Below are positions 8,123-17,443 of a DNA stretch of 64,000 bases, piece after piece. Below the pieces are notes generated by a model. It saw only the letters and a list, made by a program, of their open reading frames with translations. It was not told the origin of the DNA and made no database searches. The stretch is from Candidatus Electrothrix aestuarii (lineage in GTDB: Bacteria > Desulfobacterota > Desulfobulbia > Desulfobulbales > Desulfobulbaceae). A program made the translations under genes and the position numbers. Positions within the stretch are counted from its first letter, which is position 1. Each line of letters begins with the position of its first letter. The stretch covers positions 889,001 through 953,000 of the forward strand of contig CP159373.1 of NCBI GenBank assembly GCA_032595685.2, read 5' to 3'.

Positions 8123-10345
8123 CTAATCCCTGGCCTTTGCCAAGACATCACTAATAGATAAAGCATAAGGGTGATGTTTCCGGAGAAAAAGCGGCATGGT
8201 ATTTCTGGCATTTCTTGCCTCATCCATACTGCTGTACACTCCGTAACAAACAAAGAGCGTTGGAGGCTGCGTATCTCTCCGCAAAATATGGAGTTTCATG
8301 CTGTGCTCCTGATACTCATCCCGGGCTACAATCTCTTTAATATTCTCGGCTGCATCATCAGAGGAGAGGACCAGGAGCTGGACGGTGAATTTATTTCCGT
8401 AGTCTTTTCTGTTCCATCGGTTCCCCGCTGCGAGGTATCGGGCATAAAGCTGATCTGCCTGCGCTGAAGGAGAGGCAGGGGGCACTGACGTCAGTTCGAT
8501 TTTAGGAACAGGAATAGTTTTCTCTTTCTTTTTCTCACTTGCCGGAGGCGGAGAAGAAGCTTGCGGAGACGATACCGCAGGTGTTGTCACCCGGGCTGAA
8601 GCAACTGGAACCAATGTTTTTTGTTTTGGTGGAGCACTTGTCGCTTCCTTTTCTTTTTCCTCTTCATCAGGTTGGGCCACAGGTGCAGCAACTTCAACAG
8701 GCTTATCAGGATCGCCAATCTCTTCAGATTTTTCAGATTTTTCAGATTCTTCCGCTTGAGGCACAGTTGCACTTTCCTCGGAAGCGGGTGGGCGGATCTT
8801 TTTCATCCCCGGTGTTAACTCAATAATCGAGGTTGGCTTAATAACCGGGAGTTTCTTGGCTGTGGACAAGGTCTCACTTTCTTCCCCATGCTCGTTTTCA
8901 GCCGAAGCTTCTTCCTGGGCAGCATGCTTGAGTTCATCAGGTGCAAGCACCGGCACCTCCACTGGAGATTCTGTATACTCTGCAACAGGTTGTTCTGGCT
9001 CTTCCACCTTTTGTTCTTCCACCTTTTGCTCTGCCTGCACTTCAACAGGCGTATCCTGCTCAAGAGCAGGCACCTCAGAAGAAGCCTCCTGCTGCGCTTC
9101 TGCCTTTTGCTCTTCAGCCAGAGAAGATGACTCTGCTACTATTGCTTGCTCCACGCGCTCTTTGCCTTCCTCCTGCTGTTCCTGGATATCATCCTCATCA
9201 TCTTTTTTCTTAAAATCGGGTCGTTCCGGCACAGGTAGGGCAAGAAAAGAGGGTCCTCCCGTAGATTCTGCTGAATCTACGGCTTCTTCAGGAGCATCAT
9301 CTCCCTCTTCCTCGACAAAGGGCAAGGGTTCTTCCCCTTGTGTACCAATGGAAATCTCGGTATTTTCAGGTTGGACGCCAATATCTCCCTGATTGGCCTG
9401 CTCCGGGGTATCTTTTTCCCCGGTAAAAAAAGAAGTGCTCCCCCAAAAAAGAAAGGCTATCAGACTGAGAACAAGAAGAAAAAGAAGGATACCCTTGTGT
9501 CCTTTTCTTTCTTCTTCCTCATCCTCTGCAAGAGGGAGAGGAGCGGCTTCATCAGGAGCAACGACGTGGACAGGTCGAACCGTCTGTTCTCCGGCAGCAG
9601 CAGCCTTTTCCAGTGAGGACTCTGCAATTCCATCTATGAGCCCAGGGAGCCCCTGGCCGAGACGAAAAATCGCCTGCACAGCGCCCTTAGAAAAAACAGG
9701 ATCGCTGGTTCCACGTGTGTCTCCTGCGGCCTTTAATCGATAGGCCAAATAGGTTGCAGTCTCCTCAACCGAAAAAGCGGCTAAAGAATAGGTAGAGCTT
9801 ATCCTGACATACTCACAATATCCGCTGAGCTGCTCCAGCGAGGTGTTCACATCAGGCTGCCCAACCAGAAGAGCCTGCGTTCCATAGGCCTCATGCAGCT
9901 CATCAAGCAAACGAAACAGGCGTTCCAGGGCGGCAAGAAACATCCTTTCCGCCTCATCAATCAGGAAAAGAACCCGCCTGCCCTGTTCTTTTTGATCCTG
10001 AACCAAGGCTTGCAGGACAGAAAGAATATCTTCCTCTCCATCCTTGACAGAAGGTACACCCAATTTTTGACAAACCTGGGTCAGCAGATCATCAAAGGAG
10101 CCCACAGGGTTTTCCAGGTAAACAACCTTGCAGGAACTGCCATCCAACCGGTGCCGAATCAAGCGGCAACTCATGGTCTTACCTGCACCCTCAGGACCGG
10201 TAAGCAGCATAGCCATCTCGCCTTCCCGAAGGTCATCCCGTAAATTTTTAAGAATATTTTTTCGCCCGGCCTGAACAAAAAAGACATCAGGGCTTGGTTG
10301 GCGCGTAAAGGGAGGGTGTTCGAGACCAAAGTGTTGGAGATACAT
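8123..10345 (-). CDS. ExeA/MshM-like AAA ATPase fused to a periplasmic SPOR domain
   Basis: The N-terminal 270 residues are an ExeA/GspA-type ATPase. They open MYLQHFGLEHPPFTRQPSPD and carry a Walker A GPEGAGKT (residues 50-57) and a Walker B VLFLIDEAERM (about 120). One membrane segment follows near residues 284-304. After it comes a roughly 330-residue Glu/Pro/Ala-rich linker, then a SPOR-like domain over the last 85 residues (FTVQLLVLSSDDAAENIKEI). In known families ExeA-type ATPases remodel peptidoglycan for secretin or pilus assembly, and SPOR domains bind denuded glycan strands. The fusion suggests a cytoplasmic motor tethered to septal or remodelled peptidoglycan. It stands alone, convergent with the response regulator. 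Confidence 0.85.
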   Translation of the reverse strand: MYLQHFGLEHPPFTRQPSPDVFFVQAGRKNILKNLRDDLREGEMAMLLTGPEGAGKTMSCRLIRHRLDGSSCKVVYLENPVGSFDDLLTQVCQKLGVPSVKDGEEDILSVLQALVQDQKEQGRRVLFLIDEAERMFLAALERLFRLLDELHEAYGTQALLVGQPDVNTSLEQLSGYCEYVRISSTYSLAAFSVEETATYLAYRLKAAGDTRGTSDPVFSKGAVQAIFRLGQGLPGLIDGIAESSLEKAAAAGEQTVRPVHVVAPDEAAPLPLAEDEEEERKGHKGILLFLLVLSLIAFLFWGSTSFFTGEKDTPEQANQGDIGVQPENTEISIGTQGEEPLPFVEEEGDDAPEEAVDSAESTGGPSFLALPVPERPDFKKKDDEDDIQEQQEEGKERVEQAIVAESSSLAEEQKAEAQQEASSEVPALEQDTPVEVQAEQKVEEQKVEEPEQPVAEYTESPVEVPVLAPDELKHAAQEEASAENEHGEESETLSTAKKLPVIKPTSIIELTPGMKKIRPPASEESATVPQAEESEKSEKSEEIGDPDKPVEVAAPVAQPDEEEKEKEATSAPPKQKTLVPVASARVTTPAVSSPQASSPPPASEKKKEKTIPVPKIELTSVPPASPSAQADQLYARYLAAGNRWNRKDYGNKFTVQLLVLSSDDAAENIKEIVARDEYQEHSMKLHILRRDTQPPTLFVCYGVYSSMDEARNARNTMPLFLRKHHPYALSISDVLAKARD

Positions 10346-10435
10346 TTCTCTACGTTATAAAAAAAATTATGCCAGGACAGTTCCCGTGCTGAGGTGACTG
10401 CTGTCGTAACTGATCAGTACCCTTGAACTGTTCGA

Positions 10436-10464
10436 TTGACACCGGTGTAGTTTCAGCGTAATCT
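10436..10464 (+). promoter_or_regulatory. Sigma-70-type promoter in the 10346-10754 interval
   Basis: TTGACA (10436-10441), a 17-bp spacer and TAATCT (10459-10464) read toward the DUF4139 gene. This would leave a leader of roughly 280 nt. I see no riboswitch, terminator or coding sequence in that leader. The ORFs running through it lack ribosome-binding sites and recognisable homology. Confidence 0.5.
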
Positions 10465-10754
10465 ATGATTCAGTACTCTGCTTAGAGTGGTGTCCACACC
10501 TGATAGCGGTGCAAATCCCATTATTCGCCAAGCGATTCTTTCTGTAAACAGATTTTCACAAATATCTGCTTTTTGGAAAAACAGCAGGATGACAAACAGA
10601 ACAGGGACTATGCCCGGTCTTTTGCTCTGTGCTGCCGGAACGTCCTGTACAGCTCATCCAACAACACAGCAAAAAGGAGAAGAAATACTTTTACAGTATC
10701 AGCCCCCCGGTTTCAAGTTCCTTTTCAATTAACCGTTCTCACCAGGAGATACCC

Positions 10755-12191
10755 ATGACCAATGCATTATGCCTGTGTTTGCTTGCTCTCTTTCCCTTTT
10801 CCCTCGCTTTTGCCATGCCTGAAAACAACGCCGAAGAAATTATTTCCTCCCTTGACGACCAGACCTCTGTTGCCGTAACCATCTATAATCAGGACCTTGC
10901 CCTGATCCGAGATTCGCGAAAATTAACTCTGCAACCTGGTCAACAGACCTTGGCCTTTCGCGAGGTCAGCGCCAAGATTCGTCCCCAGACAGCACTGCTG
11001 GCAGCGCCAGGGCTCCAGGTGCTGGAACAAAATTTTGAGTATGACCTGCTCTCCCCGCAATCGCTGCTGGAAAAATATGTGGGCCAACAAGTGACACTCG
11101 TCACAACCCATCCCACCACCGGTGAAGAAAGCCAGCAGGAGGCCACAGTCCTCAGTAACGGTAGCGGCACTGTCCTTCGGGTTGGCGATCATATTGAATC
11201 CGGCGTTCCGGGCCGCCTGATCTTCCCCTCTGTCCCGGAGAACCTGCGGGACCGCCCTACCCTGACCATGTTGGTGGACAATAAAACCACGGAAGCACAA
11301 CCGGTGGTTCTCAGCTACCTGACCAGCGGCCTCTCCTGGCAGGCCGATTACGTTGCCGAATTGGGGGAAGACGACACCACCCTTGACCTCAACGGCTGGG
11401 TGACCCTGAAAAACGAAAGTGGGGCCACCTATGAAAATGCTCAACTCAAACTGGTGGCCGGTGATGTCAACAGGGTTCGGGAACGAGTGCAGCCCCTTGC
11501 TATGATGAGGAGTGCACCACGTGCAGAGGCGGACATGGCCGCTGGCATGGCAGAGGAGTCCATGTTTGAGTATCATCTCTACACCCTGGGCCGCCCCACG
11601 ACCATCAAGGAGAAACAGTCGAAGCAGGTGGCCCTGATGCAGGCCAACAACGTGCAGGTGAAAAAAGAGTTCATCCTGGATGGTCAGAATTATTACTACA
11701 GCAGCCAAGTCGGAGACCTGGGCAAAAAGCTCAAGGTCGGAGTCTTTGTTGAGATGAAGAACAGCAAGGAGGCAGGCATCGGCCAGCCGTTACCTGCCGG
11801 TATTATGCGGGTCTACAAAAAAGACAGCTCCGGCAGCCTCCAGTTTGTTGGTGAGGATAGAATTGACCACACCCCGGAGAACGAGACGATCCGCCTGAAA
11901 TTGGGTGATGCCTTTGATGTCACCGCAGACAAGAAACAGACAGATTTTAAAAAGCTGGCCGGATTCAGCCGCTTCAACTATGTCTATGAAACAGCCTTTG
12001 AAATTGTCCTGAAGAATGCCAAGGAAGAGGCTGTGACCGTGCGGGTGCAGGAGCCTGTACCCGGCGATTGGGAGATTATTGAGGAATCAGCCCCGCACGA
12101 CAAGGAGAGTGCCAGCGCTGCGGTTTGGCATATCACAGTGGAACCAAAATCCAATACCACGCTGACTTGGCGAGTAAAGGTGAAATATTAG
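10755..12191 (+). CDS. Secreted DUF4139 domain protein
   Basis: This is a 478-residue protein of the DUF4139/DUF4140 (mucoidy-inhibitor A-like) group, whose function is not established. The start at ATG 10755 is supported by AGGAG at 10744-10748 and gives a normal signal peptide (MTNALCLCLLALFPFSLAFA). The N-terminus has VAVTIYNQDLALIRDSRKL. The central part contains LSYLTSGLSWQADYVAEL and LNGWVTLKNESGATYENAQL, which are hallmarks of the family. The C-terminus ends in a beta-rich segment (NTTLTWRVKVKY). The protein is probably periplasmic or outer-membrane associated. The GT2 gene starts 6 bp after its stop, so the two are likely co-transcribed. Confidence 0.85.
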   Translation: MTNALCLCLLALFPFSLAFAMPENNAEEIISSLDDQTSVAVTIYNQDLALIRDSRKLTLQPGQQTLAFREVSAKIRPQTALLAAPGLQVLEQNFEYDLLSPQSLLEKYVGQQVTLVTTHPTTGEESQQEATVLSNGSGTVLRVGDHIESGVPGRLIFPSVPENLRDRPTLTMLVDNKTTEAQPVVLSYLTSGLSWQADYVAELGEDDTTLDLNGWVTLKNESGATYENAQLKLVAGDVNRVRERVQPLAMMRSAPRAEADMAAGMAEESMFEYHLYTLGRPTTIKEKQSKQVALMQANNVQVKKEFILDGQNYYYSSQVGDLGKKLKVGVFVEMKNSKEAGIGQPLPAGIMRVYKKDSSGSLQFVGEDRIDHTPENETIRLKLGDAFDVTADKKQTDFKKLAGFSRFNYVYETAFEIVLKNAKEEAVTVRVQEPVPGDWEIIEESAPHDKESASAAVWHITVEPKSNTTLTWRVKVKY

Positions 12192-12197
12192 TTGTTC

Positions 12198-12872
12198 ATG
12201 AATACAGTTATTGTCATTCCGGTCTATAACGAGGCCAAGGTGGTGGGCCAGGTCATTGAAGATGTCCGGGCCCACGGTTTTCCCCATATCATCGTCGTTG
12301 ATGACGGCAGTGCGGACGAGAGCTGGCATGTGGCCTCGGCCCACGATGCGCTGGCCATCCGCCTCAAGGTAAATCGCGGTAAGGGGGCTGCGGTCAAAAC
12401 CGGTATCATGGCGGCCAACCTGCTCAATGCAGATGTGGTGGTGACCATGGACGGGGATGGCCAGCACGATCCGGCAGATATCAAGCCGTTGATCACCCCG
12501 ATCCTTGAAGGAAAAGGTGATGTAGTGCTCGGCTCCCGCCTCCTCCATCGGGAGGAGATGCCCAAGATCAAAGTCCTTGCCAACAGCATCGGTAACTTCT
12601 TTACCTGGCTCTTCTACGGCCTGCTGGTTTCAGACAGCCAGTCCGGCTTTCGCGCCTATTCCCGCTATGCGGCTCTGATTATTGATACCAAGGCGGATAA
12701 GTATGAGTACGACAGCAAGGTGATCCGGGAGATAAAAAATAATCGCCTCCGCTTCACCGAGGTTCCGGTGCATACCCGCTATACGGAGTATTCCAAGGGG
12801 AAGAAAACCAAGCAGGGCTTTCTCAATGGCCTTATCACCCTGTACAGGATGGTCTGGAAGATGATTGCGTGA
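12198..12872 (+). CDS. Family 2 glycosyltransferase, polyprenyl-phosphate type
   Basis: This is a 224-residue GT-A fold transferase resembling dolichol/polyprenyl-phosphate mannosyl- or glucosyltransferases. It has an N-terminal nucleotide-sugar binding strand (VIVIPVYNEAKVVGQVIED), then HIIVVDDGSADES, then the metal-binding motif VTMDGDGQHDPAD. The acceptor side has a QSGFRAYSR segment. There is no long C-terminal membrane domain, so it is a soluble or peripheral form. I chose ATG 12198; a TTG two codons earlier is also possible. It follows the DUF4139 gene by 6 bp and precedes the MaoC gene by 34 bp. Confidence 0.82.
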   Translation: MNTVIVIPVYNEAKVVGQVIEDVRAHGFPHIIVVDDGSADESWHVASAHDALAIRLKVNRGKGAAVKTGIMAANLLNADVVVTMDGDGQHDPADIKPLITPILEGKGDVVLGSRLLHREEMPKIKVLANSIGNFFTWLFYGLLVSDSQSGFRAYSRYAALIIDTKADKYEYDSKVIREIKNNRLRFTEVPVHTRYTEYSKGKKTKQGFLNGLITLYRMVWKMIA

Positions 12873-12906
12873 GGGGAGCGCTCCTCAACAACTTCTCGGA
12901 GTTGAT

Positions 12907-13308
12907 ATGAAACACACATTGCAGGTCGGCGACAAAGCGACCTTGCGCAAAGCATTCACAGCAAGTGAGGTTGAGCTTTTTGCACAAATCTCAGGCGATG
13001 ATAATCCCTTGCACATGAATCAGGAATTCGCCGAGAAGACACCCTTTGGTCAGCCCATTGTTCATGGCCTGCTGGTTGCGAGTTTATTTTCCGGCTTGCT
13101 TGGTGGGAAATTCCCTGGTCATGGGACCATTTACCTTGGGCAAAATATATCGTTCAAAGCCCCTGTCTTTCTGAACGAAACAGTTGAGGCTTCGGTGGAG
13201 ATCATTAAAATCAGGGAGGACAAGCCTATTATTACCCTGAGGACTTTATGTGTGAAAGATGACGGGACTATAGCGATTGAGGGGGAGGCGGTGGTAAAGG
13301 TAACCTAA
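12907..13308 (+). CDS. MaoC-like (R)-specific enoyl-CoA/ACP hydratase
   Basis: This is a 133-residue single hot-dog-fold hydratase. The catalytic segment ISGDDNPLHMNQEFA carries the conserved Asp and His of (R)-hydratases, and FGQPIVHGLLVASLFSGLLG is the typical following helix. Family members hydrate trans-2-enoyl thioesters to (R)-3-hydroxyacyl thioesters, linking beta-oxidation or fatty acid synthesis to other lipid products. The start at ATG 12907 follows a CGGAG ribosome-binding site; an in-frame ATG 14 codons upstream has none. Its position just before the oxidoreductase/ketosynthase cluster suggests, without proving, a shared acyl pathway. Confidence 0.85.
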   Translation: MKHTLQVGDKATLRKAFTASEVELFAQISGDDNPLHMNQEFAEKTPFGQPIVHGLLVASLFSGLLGGKFPGHGTIYLGQNISFKAPVFLNETVEASVEIIKIREDKPIITLRTLCVKDDGTIAIEGEAVVKVT

Positions 13309-13399
13309 AGAGCAAGAGCCTCCCTTCAATTTGAACAGCTCATCCACCACCAAGCAACAGCACGTTGCCTAGCAAACAAACAACCTACCCCACAACCCC

Positions 13400-14548
13400 A
13401 TGACCGCCCAAAACATCCTCTTCACCGAAACCACCATCAACGGCCTCTCCCTCAAAAACAGATTCATCAGAGCAGCCACCTGGGAAGGGCTTGCCACGCC
13501 GGAAGGCGCGGTCACCCCACAGCTTATCGACAGGATGGTCACGCTTGCACAAGGTGGTGTCGGCCTGATCATAAGCAGCCACGGCTATGTCTCCAAAGAA
13601 GGCCAGGGAACGCCCTGGCAACTGGGAATTCACGAGGACTACCTTGTCAACGGCCTCGAAGAACTTACCACGGCTGTCCATGACAACGGTGGCAAGATCA
13701 TCCTGCAGCTCGCCCATGCTGGTCAGTACGCAGCAACGGAGCTCACCGGTCTTCCAGCCTTAGCGGTCTCCCCCCTTCCCGCTTCAACGGACATCCAGTA
13801 CAAGGTAATCACCCAGGAAGATATCGAAGCCCTTATCATTGCCTATACCCAGGCCGCCCAACGCGCAAAGGAAGCAGGATTTGACGGCGTGCAGCTCCAC
13901 GCTGCCCACGGCTACCTACTCAGTCAGTTCCTCTCCCCGGCCTTTAACCAGCGCCCCGATGCATACGGTGGTGATATCAAGAATCGAACAAGAATACATC
14001 GCGAAATCTTACAGGCAATCAGGGAGGCGGTTGGCAGAGATTATCCTGTCTTCATCAAGATGAACTGTGCTGATTTCATCGAAAACGGCCTGGAAGCAGA
14101 GGACTCCCTGCAAGCGGCAAAGATCTTCACAGAGGCTGGGGCAGATGCTATAGAAATCAGTGGCGGCATTATCCGCACCGGAAAACTCTCCCCCAGCAGG
14201 CCCGGCATAACCACTCAGGAGAAAGAGGCCTATTTCAAAGAATATGCGCAACGCGTGAGAGCAGAGCTCTCAATTCCCCTTATCCTGGTTGGCGGCATCA
14301 AATCCTTTGAGGTTGCTTCAGAAATTGTCTCGCAAGGGACTGTCGATTATATCTCCATGAGCAGGGCCTTAATCAGAGAACCGGATTTGATCCTTCGCTG
14401 GCAGAACGGTGACCTCCGGTCTGCGCAATGCCGATCAGACAACCTCTGTTTCACTCCCGGCTTTGAGGGCAAAGGCGTCTACTGTATTACCAAGGAACTG
14501 GAGGAGAAGAAACTCTCTGCATCCCAACTCAAAAGCGAGTACAGTTAG
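13400..14548 (+). CDS. NADH:flavin oxidoreductase, Old Yellow Enzyme family
   Basis: This 382-residue TIM-barrel FMN enzyme has the family segments LKNRFIRAATWEGLATPEG at the N-terminus, IILQLAHAGQYA, and the FMN/substrate motif QLHAAHGYLLSQFLSP followed by NQRPDAYGG. The C-terminal phosphate-binding strand is LILVGGIKSFE, with YISMSRALIREPDL after it. No 4Fe-4S Cys cluster or second domain is present, so it is the short ene-reductase type, not a 2,4-dienoyl-CoA reductase fusion. Such enzymes reduce activated C=C bonds. The start codon lacks an obvious Shine-Dalgarno. It sits 91 bp after the MaoC gene and 108 bp before the ketosynthase. Confidence 0.85.
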   Translation: MTAQNILFTETTINGLSLKNRFIRAATWEGLATPEGAVTPQLIDRMVTLAQGGVGLIISSHGYVSKEGQGTPWQLGIHEDYLVNGLEELTTAVHDNGGKIILQLAHAGQYAATELTGLPALAVSPLPASTDIQYKVITQEDIEALIIAYTQAAQRAKEAGFDGVQLHAAHGYLLSQFLSPAFNQRPDAYGGDIKNRTRIHREILQAIREAVGRDYPVFIKMNCADFIENGLEAEDSLQAAKIFTEAGADAIEISGGIIRTGKLSPSRPGITTQEKEAYFKEYAQRVRAELSIPLILVGGIKSFEVASEIVSQGTVDYISMSRALIREPDLILRWQNGDLRSAQCRSDNLCFTPGFEGKGVYCITKELEEKKLSASQLKSEYS

Positions 14549-14656
14549 AGAGCTACGGTTTACTGTGAGAGAGGAATGAATACGATGCAACTCCTCTTTC
14601 AATTCCTCTTTTAAGACCCGAAACAGGGACAACACAGGGGCACAGAGGTTTGACCA

Positions 14657-15658
14657 TTGATAAAGAGATTTGAAGTACTTGGCACCGGAGCCTCCTTACC
14701 TGCTTTACGCGTCTCTTCCCGCCAACTGGATCAGGAAAAGGGTCTTGCCCCAGGTGCTGTCGAAGAGAGAACCGGTGTCTCCTCCCGTTATTACGCGGTC
14801 GATGAATCAGCCTCTGACTTGGCCTTTGCAGCAATTCAGCAGGCCCTGAATAATGCCTCGCTCTCCCTCAAGGATATCGACTGCCTGATTGCGGCCTCCG
14901 GCACTATGGAACAGGCAATCCCCTGTAACGCCGCTAAGATTCTTGCCCGCCTTCAGCAAAATATGCCTCTCAACCCCTCCATTGTTGGCTTTGACATCAA
15001 CATGACCTGTCTCAGTGCCTTAATGGCAATTGATGTGGCAGCTTCCCTGCTCGCAGCTGGGCAGTACCAACGCATCCTTATCGTTTCCAGCGAGATCGCA
15101 TCCGTGGGATTGGATTGGCAGCATATTGAAATAGGCGGGCTATTCGGTGATGGGGCAGCAGCACTGGTTGTTGCACAATCGACTGAGGAAACATGCGGTA
15201 TTCACGAGGCACTCTTCAGGACATATTCGGAAGGTGTGGACTTATGCCAAATACAGGGCGGTGGCAGCCTCTATCATCCCTCCAAAATCAAGAGAGATTA
15301 CAGCCCATACGGCATGTTTCAGATGCAGGGGAAAGAACTCTACCGCCTCACCAGAAAGGTGATTAAAGCGTTCTGCAAGGAGCTGCTGCACAACAAGACC
15401 GCATCAACGGAAGCCATTGATTGGGTTATCCTCCATCAAGCAAGCGGCTTAGCCTTAAAGCATTTTGATAAACTGTTACAGCTTGATCCCAACAAGACCA
15501 TTCATTTACTGCAAGATCACGGCAATCAAGTCGCTGTGTCGCTCCCTTTTGGTCTGCACACCCTCCTGACCACCAAACCGGTCAAGCTGGGGGATCGGGT
15601 CTTACTGCTGGGAACCTCAGCCGGGTTAAGTATTGGGGGGCTGGTCTTGCAATTATGA
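14657..15658 (+). CDS. Ketosynthase III (FabH/OleA-like) of a tight six-gene operon
   Basis: This thiolase-fold condensing enzyme is 333 residues long. It has the KAS III catalytic triad: Cys118 in INMTCLSALMA, His260 in VILHQASG and Asn290 in HGNQVAVSLP. It also has the typical GASLPALRVSS opening and EERTGVSSRYY. It should condense an acyl thioester with malonyl-ACP/CoA or a second acyl-CoA; the substrate cannot be told from sequence. It is unlikely to be housekeeping FabH because no fab genes are adjacent. Translation starts at TTG 14657 after an AGAGG site. Its stop overlaps the next ATG (ATGA), showing translational coupling. Confidence 0.85.
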   Translation: MIKRFEVLGTGASLPALRVSSRQLDQEKGLAPGAVEERTGVSSRYYAVDESASDLAFAAIQQALNNASLSLKDIDCLIAASGTMEQAIPCNAAKILARLQQNMPLNPSIVGFDINMTCLSALMAIDVAASLLAAGQYQRILIVSSEIASVGLDWQHIEIGGLFGDGAAALVVAQSTEETCGIHEALFRTYSEGVDLCQIQGGGSLYHPSKIKRDYSPYGMFQMQGKELYRLTRKVIKAFCKELLHNKTASTEAIDWVILHQASGLALKHFDKLLQLDPNKTIHLLQDHGNQVAVSLPFGLHTLLTTKPVKLGDRVLLLGTSAGLSIGGLVLQL

Positions 15659-16491
15659 GACTGGAACTCCTCAAAGTGGGCCATTGCTCTCATCCTGAGG
15701 CCGTGGTTGTTCGTGGCGGAACTTGGCGTGCCCGCTCCTTCCCTGCAATCGTCGGGATCCTGCACCATCCGCAACAGGGCTACATCCTTTTTGATACAGG
15801 GTATGCAAGGCGTTTTCATGAGGCAACCCATGCCTTTCCCGAACGCCTCTATCGCTGGCTGACCCCTATGCATCTCCCGCAAACAGAGGAACTCCCGTAC
15901 CTGCTGGCCCAGCGAGGTCTTACCACAGAAGATATTCAATATATCTTCATATCGCATTTCCATGCAGATCATATTGCAGGCCTCCTTGATTTCCCCAAGG
16001 CCCGGTTCATCTGCTCAGAGTCGGCCCTGTATGCAGCAACTCACCAGCAGCGCGTTCATGGACTGATCAAAGGGAACCTCCCGGCTCTTCTCCCGCCAGA
16101 TCTCTTGCAGCGAACCACCTTTATCGAGGAATGCCCGACAACAGCCTCCGGGTTAGCGCAGCATGCCTTTGCCAAGGGCTATGATATCTTTGCTGATGGT
16201 TCCTGTCTTGCCATTGCCTTACCGGGCCATGCACAGGGACAGTTTGGCTTACTCTGCTCCCAGGATGATTCGCGATATTTCCTGGTGGCTGATGCCTGCT
16301 GGACCAGGGCATCGTTCAAAGATGGCAGCAAACCCCTTGCCGTGGCCAATATCATCATGAGCAGCACGGCGCAGTATCACAGGACCATAGAGGCCCTGGC
16401 CCAACTGCACGCCATGCAGCCCGACCTTTTCATCATTCCGTCCCATTGTCAGGAGACCTATGACGAGTTTTCCCATGCCCAAAAAATATAA
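15655..16491 (+). CDS. MBL-fold metallo-hydrolase
   Basis: This 278-residue metallo-beta-lactamase-fold hydrolase carries the dinuclear metal motif HFHADHIAG. Further ligands are in the LPGHAQGQFGLL strand, and later VADACWTR and IIPSHCQETYD. The closest characterised relatives by motif are AiiA/AttM-type lactonases and similar esterases. In this operon it could hydrolyse a thioester, lactone or beta-lactone product of the ketosynthase, which is inference. It overlaps the ketosynthase by 4 bp and the epimerase by 32 bp. Confidence 0.82.
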   Translation: MRLELLKVGHCSHPEAVVVRGGTWRARSFPAIVGILHHPQQGYILFDTGYARRFHEATHAFPERLYRWLTPMHLPQTEELPYLLAQRGLTTEDIQYIFISHFHADHIAGLLDFPKARFICSESALYAATHQQRVHGLIKGNLPALLPPDLLQRTTFIEECPTTASGLAQHAFAKGYDIFADGSCLAIALPGHAQGQFGLLCSQDDSRYFLVADACWTRASFKDGSKPLAVANIIMSSTAQYHRTIEALAQLHAMQPDLFIIPSHCQETYDEFSHAQKI

Positions 16492-17443
16492 AATCTTAGT
16501 CACCGGTGCATCCGGCTTTGTGGGACGCTCCTTTATGCAGCAATTCGCTGCTCGTAAGGATGTGCAGCTCCTGGGCATAGCGCGTCGCCCCTTATCCATG
16601 CCCAACTACCTCTCTGTGGATCTCACTCAGGGCCTTGATATCCCCTTTCAGCCGGATGTGGTTATCCACGCCGCAGCCCATGTCTCGCCCTGGGGAAGGA
16701 AAAAGGCTTTCTCGGCCCATAATGTCTTTGCCACAGAGCAGGTCATCCACTTCTGCAAACGCAATAACTTGCCCCGCCTCGTCTATCTCTCGTCCAGTTC
16801 GGTCTTTTATCAGGATAAACCCCAGTTTGATCTTACCGAGGAGAGCCAAATCGGGCCGGAGTTTATCAATGAGTACGCTGCAAGCAAGTACGAGGGAGAG
16901 AAACGGGTCAGGCAATACAGGGGAGAATCCGTGATACTACGGCCACGGGCGGTGTTCGGGCCTGGGGATACCGTGCTCTTACCGAGAATACTGGCAGCAG
17001 CAGAAAAGGGCCGCCTGCCCATCCTGGATAGTCAGGCAGGTGCGGTCATCGGTGACCTCATCTATATTGATTCGCTCTGCGAGTACATGCTCAAAGCAGC
17101 CCTGGACAACAACATCAGCGGCGAGTACAACCTCACTAATGCAGAACCAGTGGAAATGCATAGCCTGCTCCTGGATGTCCTCTCCCGCTTAGGTCTGCCT
17201 GCCCCCAAGCGCCATATCAAGGTCTCAACCGCCATGACCCTTGCTACCGTGCTGGAGAATATCTACAAGTTCCTGGGCATAGCCAAGGAACCACCCATTA
17301 CTCGCTACGGCATCAGCGTCCTGGCCCATTCAAAGACCTTTAATGTAGAAAAGATGCTTCGGGATTTCGGCCCGCCATCTGTTTCGATGCGCGAAGGGGT
17401 TGAACGCTATATTCAATGGAAGATGCAAGATGCTGCTTGCTGA
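16460..17443 (+). CDS. NAD-dependent epimerase/dehydratase (extended SDR)
   Basis: This 327-residue extended short-chain dehydrogenase has the NAD-binding motif LVTGASGFVGRSF at its N-terminus, DVVIHAAAHVS, the Ser before VFYQD, and the active-site pair NEYAASKYEGE. The 3-beta-hydroxysteroid-dehydrogenase/OleD subgroup is plausible because it sits beside a thiolase-like condensing enzyme, where OleD reduces a 2-alkyl-3-ketoacid. A sugar epimerase role is the alternative. ATG 16475 (MPKKYK) is an equally possible start. It overlaps the genes on both sides. Confidence 0.82.
   Translation: MTSFPMPKKYKILVTGASGFVGRSFMQQFAARKDVQLLGIARRPLSMPNYLSVDLTQGLDIPFQPDVVIHAAAHVSPWGRKKAFSAHNVFATEQVIHFCKRNNLPRLVYLSSSSVFYQDKPQFDLTEESQIGPEFINEYAASKYEGEKRVRQYRGESVILRPRAVFGPGDTVLLPRILAAAEKGRLPILDSQAGAVIGDLIYIDSLCEYMLKAALDNNISGEYNLTNAEPVEMHSLLLDVLSRLGLPAPKRHIKVSTAMTLATVLENIYKFLGIAKEPPITRYGISVLAHSKTFNVEKMLRDFGPPSVSMREGVERYIQWKMQDAAC

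Noticed and set aside
10923-11708. 261-residue minus-strand ORF within the DUF4139 gene
   Set aside because: It is fully inside a well-supported gene and shows no domain or ribosome-binding site.
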